A DNA stretch of 64,000 nucleotides, taken from assembly GCF_000218685.1 (NCBI RefSeq), contig NW_006763297.1, forward strand, positions 1,392,249-1,456,248, read 5' to 3'. The position numbers and the translations under genes were made by a program. The notes beneath the pieces are model-generated. The model made no database searches and was not told where the DNA came from. It worked only from the letters and a program-made list of their open reading frames with translations. This DNA comes from Serpula lacrymans var. lacrymans S7.9 (Eukaryota; Basidiomycota; Agaricomycetes; Boletales; Serpulaceae). Below are positions 33,759-45,998 of this stretch, in pieces (the stretch's first letter is position 1; each line of letters starts with the position of its first letter).

Positions 33759-36700
33759 ATGAGCCAGGGAAATCCGCAAGACGAGGCTGACCGCGTATGT
33801 TCTCTGTTAATGTTAATTATCTTATCAAGCTACTTATCAATGCTTCAAATATCGTTGTCAGATTCGTGCGAAGAGGCTTGCTAAGCTGCAAGCATCTACA
33901 GCTCCAAGTAGTAAACCTCCTTCACCAGGACCTTCACAGGCATCTGCACCATCGTCTACCCCAATTTCTCCCTCGCCAAAGCCTAAAGTTTCCGCTGCTC
34001 CATCACCGGTGCCTGTACGATCTGTTGAGCCACTTGCTAGCCCATCCGTACTGCTGAAGAGGAAACCAGCGGTTACGCCTCTCAAAGTCGATATTCTATC
34101 CTGGCAAGACGATACACTGAGCCATGTTCTCAAAGTTACCCTCGATGTAAGCAAGGACCTTCCATACTGCCGTCTTCATATTGTGACTATATTATATATG
34201 TAGAAATCGGTCGCCGAGAAGAGTGGCTATGATATCGTTTGGCTGAAGAACCTCGCAGCTGAGTTAGAGGCCGAGGATTACAGTACGTTATCTCGGTTTC
34301 TGACACAATCAGTCGGCCTGATCGTCTTGCAGGTCAGACGAAACCAATACGCTTGAGTGGAGATATCATAGACCGCTTACTGATCGCCAGACTTGAACTT
34401 GATCCTCAGGCTATGTCGTAAGCGCGATTGCATCCCGGATCACTCCTAGGCCTACTGACAAACATGACTTTAGAGATGATTTTGAATATGTCGCCGTGCT
34501 AGCGTCCCTCCCACCTCAGATGTCGGTATTCGAGTATCTGGTAGGCTGCTGGAAGCGCCTGAGGTCCATCAGAGCTACACTACTGAAAAAGGTTCGCATT
34601 TTTTCGTATGGATTTTAGTCAGTATGATTAAACAGTAGTTGGCTCAGCCTCCCGTTAACGAGATACAGCAAGCCTCGCTAATCTTGGAGAAGCTTCGTGA
34701 CTTGATAATCAGTTACACGGGTCTCACTCTTCAGGAGCCTGAGATGTTTCCTCAACCCCAAGGGTGCATATTCTTTTTTCTACGCTTCAATGTAAAATTC
34801 TAATTCTTTGTCCAGGCGACTTCTTGGGCCTCCGGAACTTGTTGCTTCTCTGTTATCGCTGTCTGCCCTTTCTACTCCTCTTTCATCATCAGTATCGCCG
34901 CCGGGTTCCCTCGATGCTTCTGAAATAGAGAGCTTCTTGCAAGATCTCGCGCTCCGTTTTGAACCAGATCACGAGATAGATGATGTTCTTGGTCCTGTCG
35001 TACGTCAGCTGTTGTTCCACCAGTCATTATGGCGGCCTGAGGGTTTGAGTGGCGGTGACTCCAGCTGGCGGGGTATAGTGAGCGGCCTGGAGGCATTAGT
35101 GTCTGTCAAGAGCATTGCTGTTATGATAACTAGACTACCTGAGTGGAATACTCCTTCGGCAACGGCAGCCAGTTTCGAGAAAATGACGTTAATGGGTCCG
35201 CTTTGTCGCCTGAATGTCTTTAGCGTAGAATGGGTGAGTACGGGCCACTTTGGTATGTTATCTGAGCCATTGACCGTCATCTCTCGCAGCCGATTATCGC
35301 TCAAACGTATTTCTCTGACCCTACGAAGCGCACCAAAGCCGACGTTGAATCGTCTTACGCTAGTCTAAGAGGGACGCTCAAGAGCCTGCAGGTCCGTAAT
35401 TTTTTTCCCTTGCCATGCATACATACTGACAGGATTCATTAGTCTTCACTATTTCAAATCTTTAATACCCTTGTACGAGCCTCGCCCGAATCCAGGGAAG
35501 CTGTTCTGCAGTACTTTGCTACTGCTGTGAACTTGAACAAAAGGCGTAGTGGAATGCAGGTTGAAGCTGAAACAGTCGCATCGGACAGTTTCATGGTTAA
35601 TCTGCAGAGTGTTCTTCTTCGTTTCGCGGAGCCTTTCATGGATGCCAGGTATACCAAGGTAAGCTTGCGCACACGAATTCCACACGTATAGTTGCTGATG
35701 ACGGACAGATCGATCGTATCGACACATTGTATTATGCGGTGTCCCAACGTCTTGATTTGAAAGAAGAGACAAGAATTAAAGCAACCAGCGACGAAGCGGC
35801 AAAGTGGGTAGAAGAGAATCGAGATAATGGTAAAGTGAATTCCACAAAGCTATGTACATGACTCATTGGTTCACAGCTTCGGCACCTAATTTCATCTCTG
35901 ATATATTCTATCTGAGCTTGGCCTTGAGCCACTACGGATACTTGAAGACGATTCAAACGTATGAAGATTTTGCCAAACATGTAGATGAATTACAGCGGCA
36001 TCTCGATATGATCAGTGGCGACGGTTCCTGGATGGGTGTATGTGTCCATCTGTTCTAGGCATGCTTGTTAATTAACCGTTACCTTAGTCTCCATTCCAAG
36101 CTCGGACAGAGGCAGCTATAAACCAAGTAAAGGTACCGCAGTTATCTTGTATTTACACCATCAGATCATGACTCCTTTTATCAGGCCGATATGGCCAAGA
36201 TTCAAGCCCAACAGCTCGCCTTCCGTGTACAGTTACTAGATCCCGAGCTTGTTTTCCGATCAATTGGCTTCATGAACTTTGTTTCGACTTGGTTGATTCG
36301 CAGCATCGATCCTAAGAAGTCTCATCCCAGTCCTATCGTAGAGTATGTCATCTCGCAGCATTCCACTTCTACCGCACTGACCATGTCAATAGGTTACCAC
36401 TACCTGTAGACGTGCCGATGTCTTTTAGAGTGCTCCCGGAATATATCCTCGAAGATGTCGTGGACTATCTACTCTTCGTCGTTCGGTTTGTGAATTCATT
36501 CATACCAGAGATATACATAACTCATCCAATTTCTAGCCATTCCCCTGAGAGCTTTGATTTGTCCGGGAAGAACGAGCTCGTTATATTTGCGCTGACATTC
36601 TTGACTTCTACGTGGTATATCAAAAACCCTTTCTTGAAAGCCAAGGTCAACGAGGTATGTCAAGTCGTGATATCGACATCTGGCATCTACTACCCTATGT

Positions 36701-38195
36701 TCTAGACCATATTTTACGGTATTTTACCTTACGGTAACGAGCGCCACGGCATACTCGGCGGTACTCTGAACACTCATCCACTTGCGCTGAGGCATCTGAT
36801 GCCCGCTTTGATGCATTTCTATATCGGTTCGTACTTTCTCACCAAGTCCGTTTCAGTTTAGTCATATTTCTCGAGCAGAAGTTGAGCAGACAGGAGCAAG
36901 CTCTCAGTTCTATGATAAATTTAGTAAGTTCTTCGTCTCCTGTTATGGTCTGAGACTAATCAAGCACCCTATACTATTTCATCAAAGATGCTAGGTTTGT
37001 TGTGATATTTCCGCGTAAAGTACTCTTTCCTGACATAGCTGCAGACGAAATATCGCATATATTTTGAAAGCAATATGGGACAATCCGACACATCGACAAG
37101 CCCTCAAAAATGAAACTCAGTTAGTCCTATCAACCTTTGCAAATGTTACATATTACTCATATCTTGCAAACAGCAATGTCGAAAAATTTGTTCGCTTTGT
37201 TAACCTCATGATCAACGATGTCACTTATCTCATGGACGAGTCGTTGAGCGAACTCACGCAAATTCACAACATCCAAACTGAAATGAAGGACGAAGCTACT
37301 TGGGCAACTAAATCCGCCCAATATCGCCGGGAACGTGAGGGCACCCTTCGGCAATTAGAGAGGCACGCTTCAGGCTACACCACACTGGGTAAATCCACCG
37401 TAGGACTTCTGAAAGACTTTACAGGGGAGACCAAGGCGCCTTTCATGATGCCAGAGATAGTGGACAAATTAGCTGCCATGTTGGATTACAACTTGGACGC
37501 CCTGGTCGGTCCCAAATGCAAGGAGCTAACCGTCAAAGATCCAGAAAAATACAAATTCAGCCCAAGGCAGCTGCTAAGTGATATTTTACAAGTCTATCTC
37601 AACCTTAGCGACCAGGGAGATTTTGTTCGGGCCGTTGCTGGGGACGGTCGTAGTTATCGGAAGGAACTGTTTGAATTGGCTGCTGCAACAGCTAGGAGAG
37701 TTCCACTGAAAACCGAAACCGAGTTGGAGCAACTGCGACTGTTCGTGGTTAAAGTAGAAGAAGCCAAGGCCACAATTGAAGCTGAAGAAGACCTCGGCGA
37801 AATTCCCGACGAATTCTTAGGTCAGTAGTTGCATGTCGATGGCGTATGTCGGAGTATGGCTAATTATGCCAATTTTATAGATCCCTTGATGTTCACAGTC
37901 ATGAGAGATCCTGTTACATTGCCATCTTCACGCACAATTATCGATCGCTCCACCATCAAGTCACACTTGCTTTCTGACTCGAAGGACCCTTTCAACCGAG
38001 CACCTTTAACGATTGATGATGTAGTTCCTGGTAAGCATTTGCTAGTCACATAGATTTTCTGCTATTGATTAAGTATACACAGACCCTGAACTGAAAGCAA
38101 GAATAGATGCGTTTTTGGCAGATCGTCGCAACAAGAGTACAGCATTAGACAAACCAGAGGCAGAAATTGTAAACATGGATGTATCAATGGACTGA
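33759..38195 (+). CDS. UFD2: Ubiquitin conjugation factor E4 (Ufd2)
   Basis: U-box chain-elongation factor that extends ubiquitin chains on substrates handled by Cdc48/p97. The ATG at 33759 begins '[12 protein letters not shown]', joined by an intron to '[10 protein letters not shown]', the usual E4 N-terminus. Many exons follow, and I estimate roughly 1,100 aa. The Ufd2 core is visible in pieces: '[20 protein letters not shown]', '[14 protein letters not shown]', '[20 protein letters not shown]', '[20 protein letters not shown]', '[20 protein letters not shown]' and '[20 protein letters not shown]'. The U-box lies at about 37880-38130: '[20 protein letters not shown]', 'CDPFNRAPL'-type sequence with Lys instead of Cys ('[15 protein letters not shown]'), and '[12 protein letters not shown]'. 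The protein ends '[10 protein letters not shown]'. Confidence 0.95.
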
Positions 38196-38374
38196 AATTA
38201 ACAACTTAGCTGTATTACTATCCACATAACAAAGCATTTTGGCTATAAAATCTATATGAAACCATTTAGTATTTCGCCATATAGAATTCTGGCAACTACT
38301 CTCAAATTAATGCGACTTGAGAAACTTGATGGAATGTTGCAATTAAGATCAACCTTCAGCTTCAGGTGCTTCCA

Positions 38375-39302
38375 CTAGCCAATGCAGTAGCAGCAAAGGA
38401 AAGATGTATTTGCTTTAACATCATTTTTTTCTCTTCTTATTACTACGGCTTGTGCTAGTAATTCCAGCTCTAACTCTTCCAGATATACCCCCTCTATTGG
38501 GTTTAGATATTCTACCTCGCCCACTTTTTGAGAAGGATGCTGCGTAATTGTTCCATCAGACATCATCAAATGTTTCAGACGATACGCACCAGGTGATAGT
38601 TCTTGTATCTCTGACTCCTCTTCTTCTGCAAATTCGGTCCCACCATCAGTTGCTGTTATTACGCTGTCTCTTGGTGTGAACGCGATAGCTTCATCACCGC
38701 TCTCCTGCGTCAATGCGCTACTGTCACTATCACCTCCTACTAGGCCAGCCATGTCGAGCTTACTTCTTCCACGTTTGGAAACACGAGTTCGACGACTTTT
38801 TGTAGGTTGTTGAGGCGATGGTGCAAGCGGTGTAGAGGGCAAGGATGCTGTCGCTCTTAGTCGACGTGCAGCAATAATTGACTCATAGGTATGGTCACAT
38901 GGAATGGTGTATTCTGCACGAAAATATGGATGTCTTGAGAGATTTTCGGACGGCGAAGGTGAAGCAATTACACGAGGAGTAGATTGACTGGATCCAGGGG
39001 AGTCGTATCCGTCTATTTCCTGATACTTTTTATTACCGAGCAGCATAATACATACAGAAAGTCCTTACAAGACCTTCAAGAGCATCGAGATCGTAACATG
39101 TTCTTAATTTTGCCCAGATTCTGTCGATGGGGACCATACGACCGGTGTCGTTGTGGATAGCATTGCGTATAGCGAGTGCATGAAAATGGCGATGCAGACC
39201 AACTGGCCGTGCCCTCATGACCGAACGAAAAAATGATATCTCTCCTTGGACGCTGTCAAGAAATTCTGGATCTCCATTGAGGTCGTCAAGCTGAGCTGTC
39301 AT
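38375..39302 (-). CDS. EAF7: EAF7/CT20-family subunit of the NuA4 histone acetyltransferase
   Basis: Orthologue of yeast Eaf7 and human MRGBP, part of the NuA4 acetyltransferase with Eaf3/MRG15. Exons 39302-39069 and 39019-38375 give 292 aa. The CT20 domain is in exon 1: 'FFRSVMRARPVGLHRHFHAL' and 'IDRIWAKLRTCYDLDALEGL'. The middle is disordered, with basic 'KSRRTRVSKRGRSK' and acidic patches. 'YLEELELELLAQA' is a likely C-terminal helix. The final 23 residues, ending 'FLCCYCIG', look unlike coding sequence; a GTAGTA donor right after 'LLAQA' could splice to a CTAG acceptor near 38375 instead, giving a different tail. The gene is divergent from the arrestin gene. Confidence 0.88.
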
Positions 39303-39681
39303 GATGGTCGGAATCAGGGCTGAGGTTTGTTTGGCAAAGCCTTCTGATCCAAACAGCCATAAGTACTAAGACCTATATACGGGACATAGTACATAACGAA
39401 CACAAGATGCAAAGGTTGACGGCGAGATCAAACGATGAAAAAATATATAAACGCTCAAGATGAAGAGGTATTGGGGGTGATGATAGGGTAGCTATGTTTT
39501 CGCTTCTGGATGCCTCGACATGGTCGCAATGATAGTAATCCTGTGGTGTTGTTTCCAGTGCGGCCGGGTTGACTCGATCACGTGTGTACAGGAATTAGCA
39601 TCATGTGACGCTGGGAGTACATGCATGAATAAGTATATACATCTTATTCGCAATCCTATTGAGGAATCCAGTACTTTTTGC
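39303..39681. other. Divergent promoter region
   Basis: 379 bp between EAF7 (minus) and the alpha-arrestin gene (plus). No gene seen. Confidence 0.5.
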
Positions 39682-41701
39682 ATGCCATCCGACAGTGGTC
39701 CTCCACCCATATACTCTCAAGAGTGTCCAAATGACACTTCTTCTGACAGTGAAATCTGCGCTGCAGATCCTCAAATAATCATCGTACCAACGACGGACGC
39801 CATCAATTTTCAGAGGGGATACTTAGGAGCCGACGGGGAGCGAGCTGCAATCGAAGGAGAACTGCAGATTAAAGGCGCTGAGCCTAGACAATGGAAAAAA
39901 GTGTCAGTAGATCTTATTATTTGTGTTCTTAATAATGTCTTATATTAATCGACCAATCTTAAGCACGATGTCTTTTCGCGTCGTAGAAGCTGCTTATTCA
40001 CGAGAAATCGAGCTATTTCATTCAGAGATCGACTTGTTTCCTAACCCGTTGGATACTAGCATCATACCATCTTCTTTTCCTTTCGCCATTCCTCTGACTC
40101 CGGATACACCTCAGTGTGTGCATACTCCACAATCTTCGATCTCTCATGCTTTGATGGCCACATTGCACCCTCTGGATCCCCTTGGGCAGCCTATATCGAA
40201 AACGGTGACCGTACACACTAGACGCTATGCATCTCCGACATATACATTGGAGACATTGCCTGAGACTTATGTGCTGGAATATCCAACACGTGTCGACGTT
40301 GAGGTGCCTCGTACAGCCTTCAAAGTTGGGGAGCCTATTCCTATTTACGTCACCATTCCTCCGCCTACGCGGGAACTCGTCGTAGACAAAGGCTGGAGAA
40401 TTCGCAATGTCAAGGCGGAACTCGTTCGCACCGTCAAGGTAAAGAAAGAGCACGAAGAAGATATACCTTATGAATTTTATGGAGGGTTACCATCAGAACA
40501 ACAAGATCTTTCTGCGCTTAATGGCTCCAGTCATGATGGTCCTTCTTGCACTGCTGCGCCAAGTACCGAAGATAGACCATCATCATATCAAACAACAATC
40601 TGTCGCTCTGGCGGATCTTGTCGGTTCCATTCATCAAGATCTATACGACTTCGATTTGTTTTACATCAGCCCTCTCCTTCCGCCTCTCCCCCAAATAATG
40701 ACCAGCCTTTGCTGGAAGGAGGATATGCGCTACAAGATAACGACACCCAATGTGTTTCTATATCCCAGACGACTCTTCTGCATTCTGTAACATTTCACAT
40801 CGCTGTCCATGTATCATTCGTCGACGTATCTAGCCGCACCGAACGTGTCTTCACCGTCTCCATCCCTGTTTCAATCGTCCCTCCACCTGCTCCCTTCTCT
40901 GATTTTGACACTACGCATCCCAAGAAACGTGATTATCCAATTGCAGTAACTCGGAGGCCGGAGAGCATTGAAGTGTCTGCCCCCCGTTATCAAGAAGGAG
41001 AAGCAGGGCCCAGCTATGCTCCTAGTGGTGCGCCTCCGCCTTTCGAAGAGCGTGACATTCCGCCACCTCCTTTTTTCTCTCCAGAACCATCGAGTTCTGG
41101 ATTACCCAACTTCCTAGAATCAGAATCTCAGTTGTATGCCCGTTTTGATACCGAAGAACATTCAGCACTTGTCGCTGCACTGGACCATGTGATTGAAGGC
41201 GAAGGCTCGTTATTTGGGTTTTCTTCTTCACATCAGTTTGATGGTTACTCAGACGATACGCGCGATCCCATTTCACCTCCACCTACCCTTGAAATGGCAA
41301 CACATGATAGGAACTTGTCCGACCTAATTGAGATAGGTCAGCCTAACCATGATGGCCTGGTATCGGAGCATGAAGACCCAGATGCAACAGCTGAATTGCC
41401 TCCCCCGCCACCTGCGCTGGATGATCCTTCTGATCCACCTCCCTCCATCGATTCCGATTTTAGGTCTCCAGTAGCCCACCCGTCTACCCCAAATACTGCT
41501 TTCTCGCAACTTCATCCCACCTATCCTCACAACTCTGAACCATCTCATACCATATCTTCCGACATGGCTATGCAAGGTACCACACCGTCACATGGGCACG
41601 CACCACCTCCTTATCTTATTCCTCACAGTGGCAGTGGAGGGGAAGAGCTAGTCGCACGGCCTCCCCCTTACATGTTTCTCATGCCTCCACCGGCGGACTG
41701 A
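39682..41701 (+). CDS. Alpha-arrestin-like adaptor with PPPY motifs
   Basis: Exons 39682-39902 and 39964-41701 give 652 aa. The protein opens 'MPSDSGPPPIYSQ', then the arrestin N-domain: 'INFQRGYLGADGERAAIEGE' and 'WKKVTMSFRVVEAAYSREIE', followed by 'FPFAIPLTPDTPQCVHTPQS' and the arrestin C-domain start 'YVLEYPTRVDVEVPRTAFKV'. The C-domain continues to 'ERVFTVSIPVSIVPPP'. The C-terminal third is disordered and Pro-rich, with two PPxY motifs near the end, 'APPPYLIP' and 'RPPPYMFL'. Fungal alpha-arrestins use PPxY motifs to bring the ligase Rsp5 to membrane transporters for ubiquitination and endocytosis. Strikingly, the RSP5 gene is its convergent neighbour 364 bp away. Confidence 0.85.
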
Positions 41702-42065
41702 ACTATAGATGGGACTTACATGAACCGTGTATATCAAGCCTGAGATATCTGATAGGCTCGAGAATATTGGACAGACCGAACAACATACATCATCGTTCAA
41801 TTACTTTCAATTTCATCTTGTCACACTTAGCCAATAGATACTGGTACTAAGAACCTGACCTGTCACTCTAGCCCATTGCTATATTATTAAAGAAACTGTT
41901 GAACTTCAAAATAGCTCGAGAGCTATGCTACCAGAGTAATAGTAAAAATAACGAAAACCTAAGGAAACACACACAGTTGATAGACATATATGAATACACC
42001 AAAAGATCGTAGAAGCACAACATATGACAATGCACCAATAAACCATTTAAATAACCACCAGACAT
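41702..42065. other. Convergent intergenic region
   Basis: 364 bp, AT-rich, between the arrestin and RSP5 stop codons. Expected to hold both 3' untranslated regions; no gene seen. Confidence 0.5.
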
Positions 42066-44898
42066 TTACTCCACACCAAATCCTTCAGTTTCCCTATACG
42101 AAGATAAATGGATGAGATAAAATTAGCACGAAGATGATTAATGACTTACTCGATTGCAAATGTGAGCTTCTGTTCTAAACTCTCATAATCCTCGTACGGT
42201 GGAAGATCAATCCTGTTGAAACAAGTATGACTCCTAGGTAGTTGTGAAGCATCGCCGAACTTCTCGATAGTAAATCTTCGGGGGCCATCCGAGCCTTGCA
42301 AATCTTTGAAACCATTGACAGGTACCCTCGAGGTACCAGTAGCGAATTGAAGTAACCGTGACTTGCGCTCAGCTGGCCAGCTGCGAATGCATTGCCAGAA
42401 CCACTCGATCACCTGATCTGACTTCTCGTAACCACGATAATCTGTGAACTTTGTCCAGTCATCCCTGAAAAACCAATATTTGAGCTGTAAGAACTGCAAG
42501 AAAAGAAATAAAAACATACATGTCTATCTCAGACATTCCACCTATAAGCAACTCTAGTTCACGTTCATCAAAGACATCAATCAACTCCTGAGGGATGAGT
42601 TCCTTGAAACCTTCTGAGAAAGCATCGAACTGTTCTTTGACTCTGGTCATCGTTCTGTACAGCACTACTGCTTCAACATATTCCTTCTTGTTATCTTCTG
42701 TAACGGGTATATCCGCTCCGCCTGGCTTGAGTTCCACGGTCACAATTTCTCCAAATCGATCTTCGGTAGTACTGAATGTTTCGTCTAAGACATCGGTAAT
42801 ATCATTATCACTGAGAATTATATGAGTTATTAGAGTACCAAAACAATATGTAGAGAAAACTTACAGCATCCAGACTAGACCCCTGTGCAAGTCCGCGTCC
42901 ACACCCTCCAGATCCGCAAGAGTAGCTTTCTTAGCAAGAATCATCTTATAGAAGCTAGAGACGAAGTAGGCGTCCAAGAAACGCCGGTGGAATATGGCCA
43001 TACCCAGACATCTTCCAATAAATTTGAAGTATGTCAAGTGTTCAGGGTTAATTCCTGATGACCAGTTGATCTGCAATGTATAATTATCATGCGCGGAGTA
43101 TTCAAAAAGACCGTAAGATGGGTTGAATATTTCATGCGAGAGCAGGAAGAACCATTCTCTGTTGCAACATGTGAGCGTTCGATAAATGCATCCACTTTAG
43201 CAGACATGTTACCTTGAGACACCTCCGTAGTCCAGACCATCTTCTCCCTCAAATTTGATAACAAGCCTCTTCTTCAAGTCATTCCCGCTCATCTTCATGA
43301 CTGCTGAGAAACTGTCTTCCAGTATCCTCCCTCGTCTGAGTTTCATTTCGCATTTACCCTCCTTCACTCTCATGGCTGGCTGGCTGCGGAAATATACGAC
43401 CTTCCTACGATAATCGCGTTTGTACTGTGGTGCATTGGAGTCAACGTTTGATGGGAGTCTTGGATCATCCCACGTCGTTGTACGAGTGTTGTGATCAACG
43501 TAGTATACTCTGCCTGTGGAGGTCATGCGCATTTCCCATCCAGATGGGAGGAGGCCCAGATTAGCATTAGTTGAGGCGGTTACAGCAGGGTTGACATGTG
43601 CTGTACGCGGGTCCGTCCACGTAGTGGATCGTGTACGATGATCGACGAAGTACGGTCTACCCTCCGGTGTGCGACGTTCCTCCCATCCCTGCGGTAGTGG
43701 TATGTCTACGTAGGTTTGGCTCCCATCATTGCTAGGAATGTTGAAGGGCTGAATAAAGCTATTCGATGGTGTGGTAGGAATAGGCTGCTGAGGTTGAGGC
43801 TGCACACCTGCAGGTCGGATCCACGATGTCGTGCGTGTGTTATGATCAACATAATACGGCCTACTCCGCTCATCAAGACGACGTTCCCAACCTGGAGGTA
43901 GGGGGGCTGCATTCTCTGTGTCGGCAACAGGTTCTCTGTTAGCCTCGGGACCTGCCTGAGGGCCGAGAGAAGTCGGGCTGGAAAGTGTGGATCTGGAAGA
44001 CACTCTCGGCACCAAAGGTGCCGTATTATCCAATGGAGAATGAGGGATTGATGGGGTAACAGAAGCTGACCGAAGATGTGTAGACCCAGAGTTGCTCGAT
44101 GAAGCGTGTGCTAGATTACTGTTGAGGGGAGAGACGGAAGACGCTATACGAGGTATGGTGGGTTGCCGTGAAGAGGAATCGCTGCGGGACGACAGAGTAC
44201 TGGCTCTCTGATTTGGTGCCTGTGGAGTAAGGTCGGACAACTGCAGAGCTGGGAGTGAACTATTTATGGCATCATCGATGTCTTGCTGAACGCTCTGAAC
44301 TAGTGGAATCGAGAACGAAAACAGCATCTTTCCGTATACAACCGCACCACCGGACGATGTAGTAAGATTTCTACTAATCAAAGCTGCTCATAGAGAAGAT
44401 GAGTGATGGTCAGATACAAAGAACGAGAATTATACACACCGTGCCCACTCAAAGAATGATCAATGACTTCCTGTCCCTCCAGCTTCACCAGTCCAAGAAA
44501 CCCTTGATCACGCCGCCTAAACCTACGCTGGTCGAATATTTGTATAGTTACAGAAGATGATGGTCGGACTGTGCTGGAGACAGGGGACAGATAATCGTCA
44601 ATATCCGAAGTACACACAGTAGATAAGAAAAAGATGGTTGTTCTCACATGTCAAAATACTGATTCCATGTTGGACTGAGGGACCTCTTGATGGTAGCAGT
44701 GGTATACGTTTGGTCTGCGCCTACGGAAACTACTGCGAAAGGGTCTGGTAGACTGAATACATCACGTTTCGCGAGAGAGTTTGCAGCAAGTACTATAGAT
44801 TGTAGAATAAAGATTAGAATGTATTCAAATGACAGTTCGTGGTGTGATCCATATGCACCAGTTATCCGGACTTCCTGTGGTAGATCTTCTGAAGCCAT
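42066..44898 (-). CDS. RSP5: HECT-type E3 ubiquitin ligase Rsp5 (NEDD4 family)
   Basis: Ubiquitinates plasma-membrane and endosomal cargo. The ATG at 44898-44896 starts '[13 protein letters not shown]', joined by an intron to the C2 domain: '[20 protein letters not shown]', '[20 protein letters not shown]', '[14 protein letters not shown]'. Three WW domains follow, encoded around 43815-43910, 43615-43705 and 43460-43560, each with the paired Trp signature ('[18 protein letters not shown]', '[18 protein letters not shown]', '[18 protein letters not shown]'). The HECT domain runs to the end; the catalytic Cys is in '[20 protein letters not shown]', near 42225. The last intron leads to a small exon giving the family C-terminus 'EETEGFGVE'. 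Domain order C2-WW-WW-WW-HECT is complete. Confidence 0.97.
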
Positions 44899-45783
44899 GT
44901 AGAGTAGCGAGCGTCTCTTAGTAGCGTCTGTATGCTTTACAACGTTTATAAAGACGCCAGCTGCAGAAAGGAGATCCTACCAGCTACAAACAAATAAGAA
45001 AATACAATATGTCGTTGAGTGGTCGTCTGCTGGAGCTCGTTCGATGAGTAATCACTGGCCTAGACTGGAACCTGTGGGGTATGGAACGTATTAGAATGGA
45101 GTTCAGCACGCATATAGCCAGAGAGGCGATGGTTACCCGTGAAGAGGATGTTGGAGGAAAGCAAGAGAGGGACTGCGGCGGTCGATACAGACGATGACCG
45201 ACGCAAGGATACAACAAGGTAAAACCGTGACCGTATCGGCTGTTCTCACTGCGGGTGCTACGCACAGCCACCATATTTCTCACTCGCATTTATCCCGCCT
45301 CTCATTGGTTTTGGCAAATATAATATAATCCAAGTCCGCGCACACCGTCACGGTGACCGTTACACCTAAACATTCATAAAAGTCAACTGACAAGTAAGTA
45401 TGAAACTGAAAACGCAGATACCAGTCCCTCCATGCTAAAGAACCCAGAGATGCTCAAAATGACGACAGTTATTCGTCTGCAAGGCTTTTGTTGGCGAAAG
45501 TTGCTGAGTACAGCCTTCCAAATTTCTGATATCTATTTGATCTGACATTTATCTGCGATTTAGTATAAATATCCTAGTCCAGAACCACATAACTGTGAAG
45601 TTCTCGGTTTGAGGATGGCAGTATGGAGTGCCTTCATATCATGAATATAGCGGAACGTGTGGTCAGTTGAACGGCCCTGTCCCGAAAAGCTTTCTCATTA
45701 AGAACTTGAGAAAGAAATATGCGGTAAACCCCAACTTCTCTGTGATTAAGCGACTCTTTGACCTCCAAGCTATTTTGGACAAA

Positions 45784-45886
45784 GGTGGACGAAGTGGCCA
45801 CCCGGCACCTCGGGCTAGCGGGACTTGTGGACGCAGCTGGATTTGTGGACGCGGTATGTGGTTATTTGCACAAATACGTCCACAAG
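45784..45886. promoter_or_regulatory. Cluster of GTGGAC elements with a perfect 10-bp inverted repeat
   Basis: GTGGAC occurs near 45785, 45828 and 45845 on the plus strand and inverted near 45878. CTTGTGGACG at 45824-45833 and CGTCCACAAG at 45877-45886 are exact reverse complements. The cluster ends 7 bp before a TATA box and lies 110-215 bp upstream of the RasGEF start codon, so it is a candidate transcription-factor binding array. Confidence 0.5.
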
Positions 45887-45893
45887 CCCAGAG

Positions 45894-45901
45894 TATATAA
45901 G
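45894..45901 (+). promoter_or_regulatory. TATA box of the RasGEF gene
   Basis: TATATAAG lies 105 bp upstream of the ATG at 45999, a sensible distance in fungi, just downstream of the GTGGAC cluster. Confidence 0.55.
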
Positions 45902-45998
45902 AGACGAGCCCCTCTTCGCGCGTTTACCACCGTTACACCATCTACCATCTACTACACGCTTGATATCAACCATCTAACAATTACCTTCTATCCTCACC

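Larger units (their letters stand above)
44899..45998. other. 1.1-kb divergent intergenic region
   Basis: Separates RSP5 (minus) from the RasGEF gene (plus). An ATTGG (CCAAT-type) box occurs near 45304 and a GTCAC-G-GTGAC palindrome at about 45347-45357. The part next to the RasGEF gene carries GTGGAC repeats and a TATA box, described separately. No gene seen; a minus-strand frame at 44984-45289 has no domain. Confidence 0.5.
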
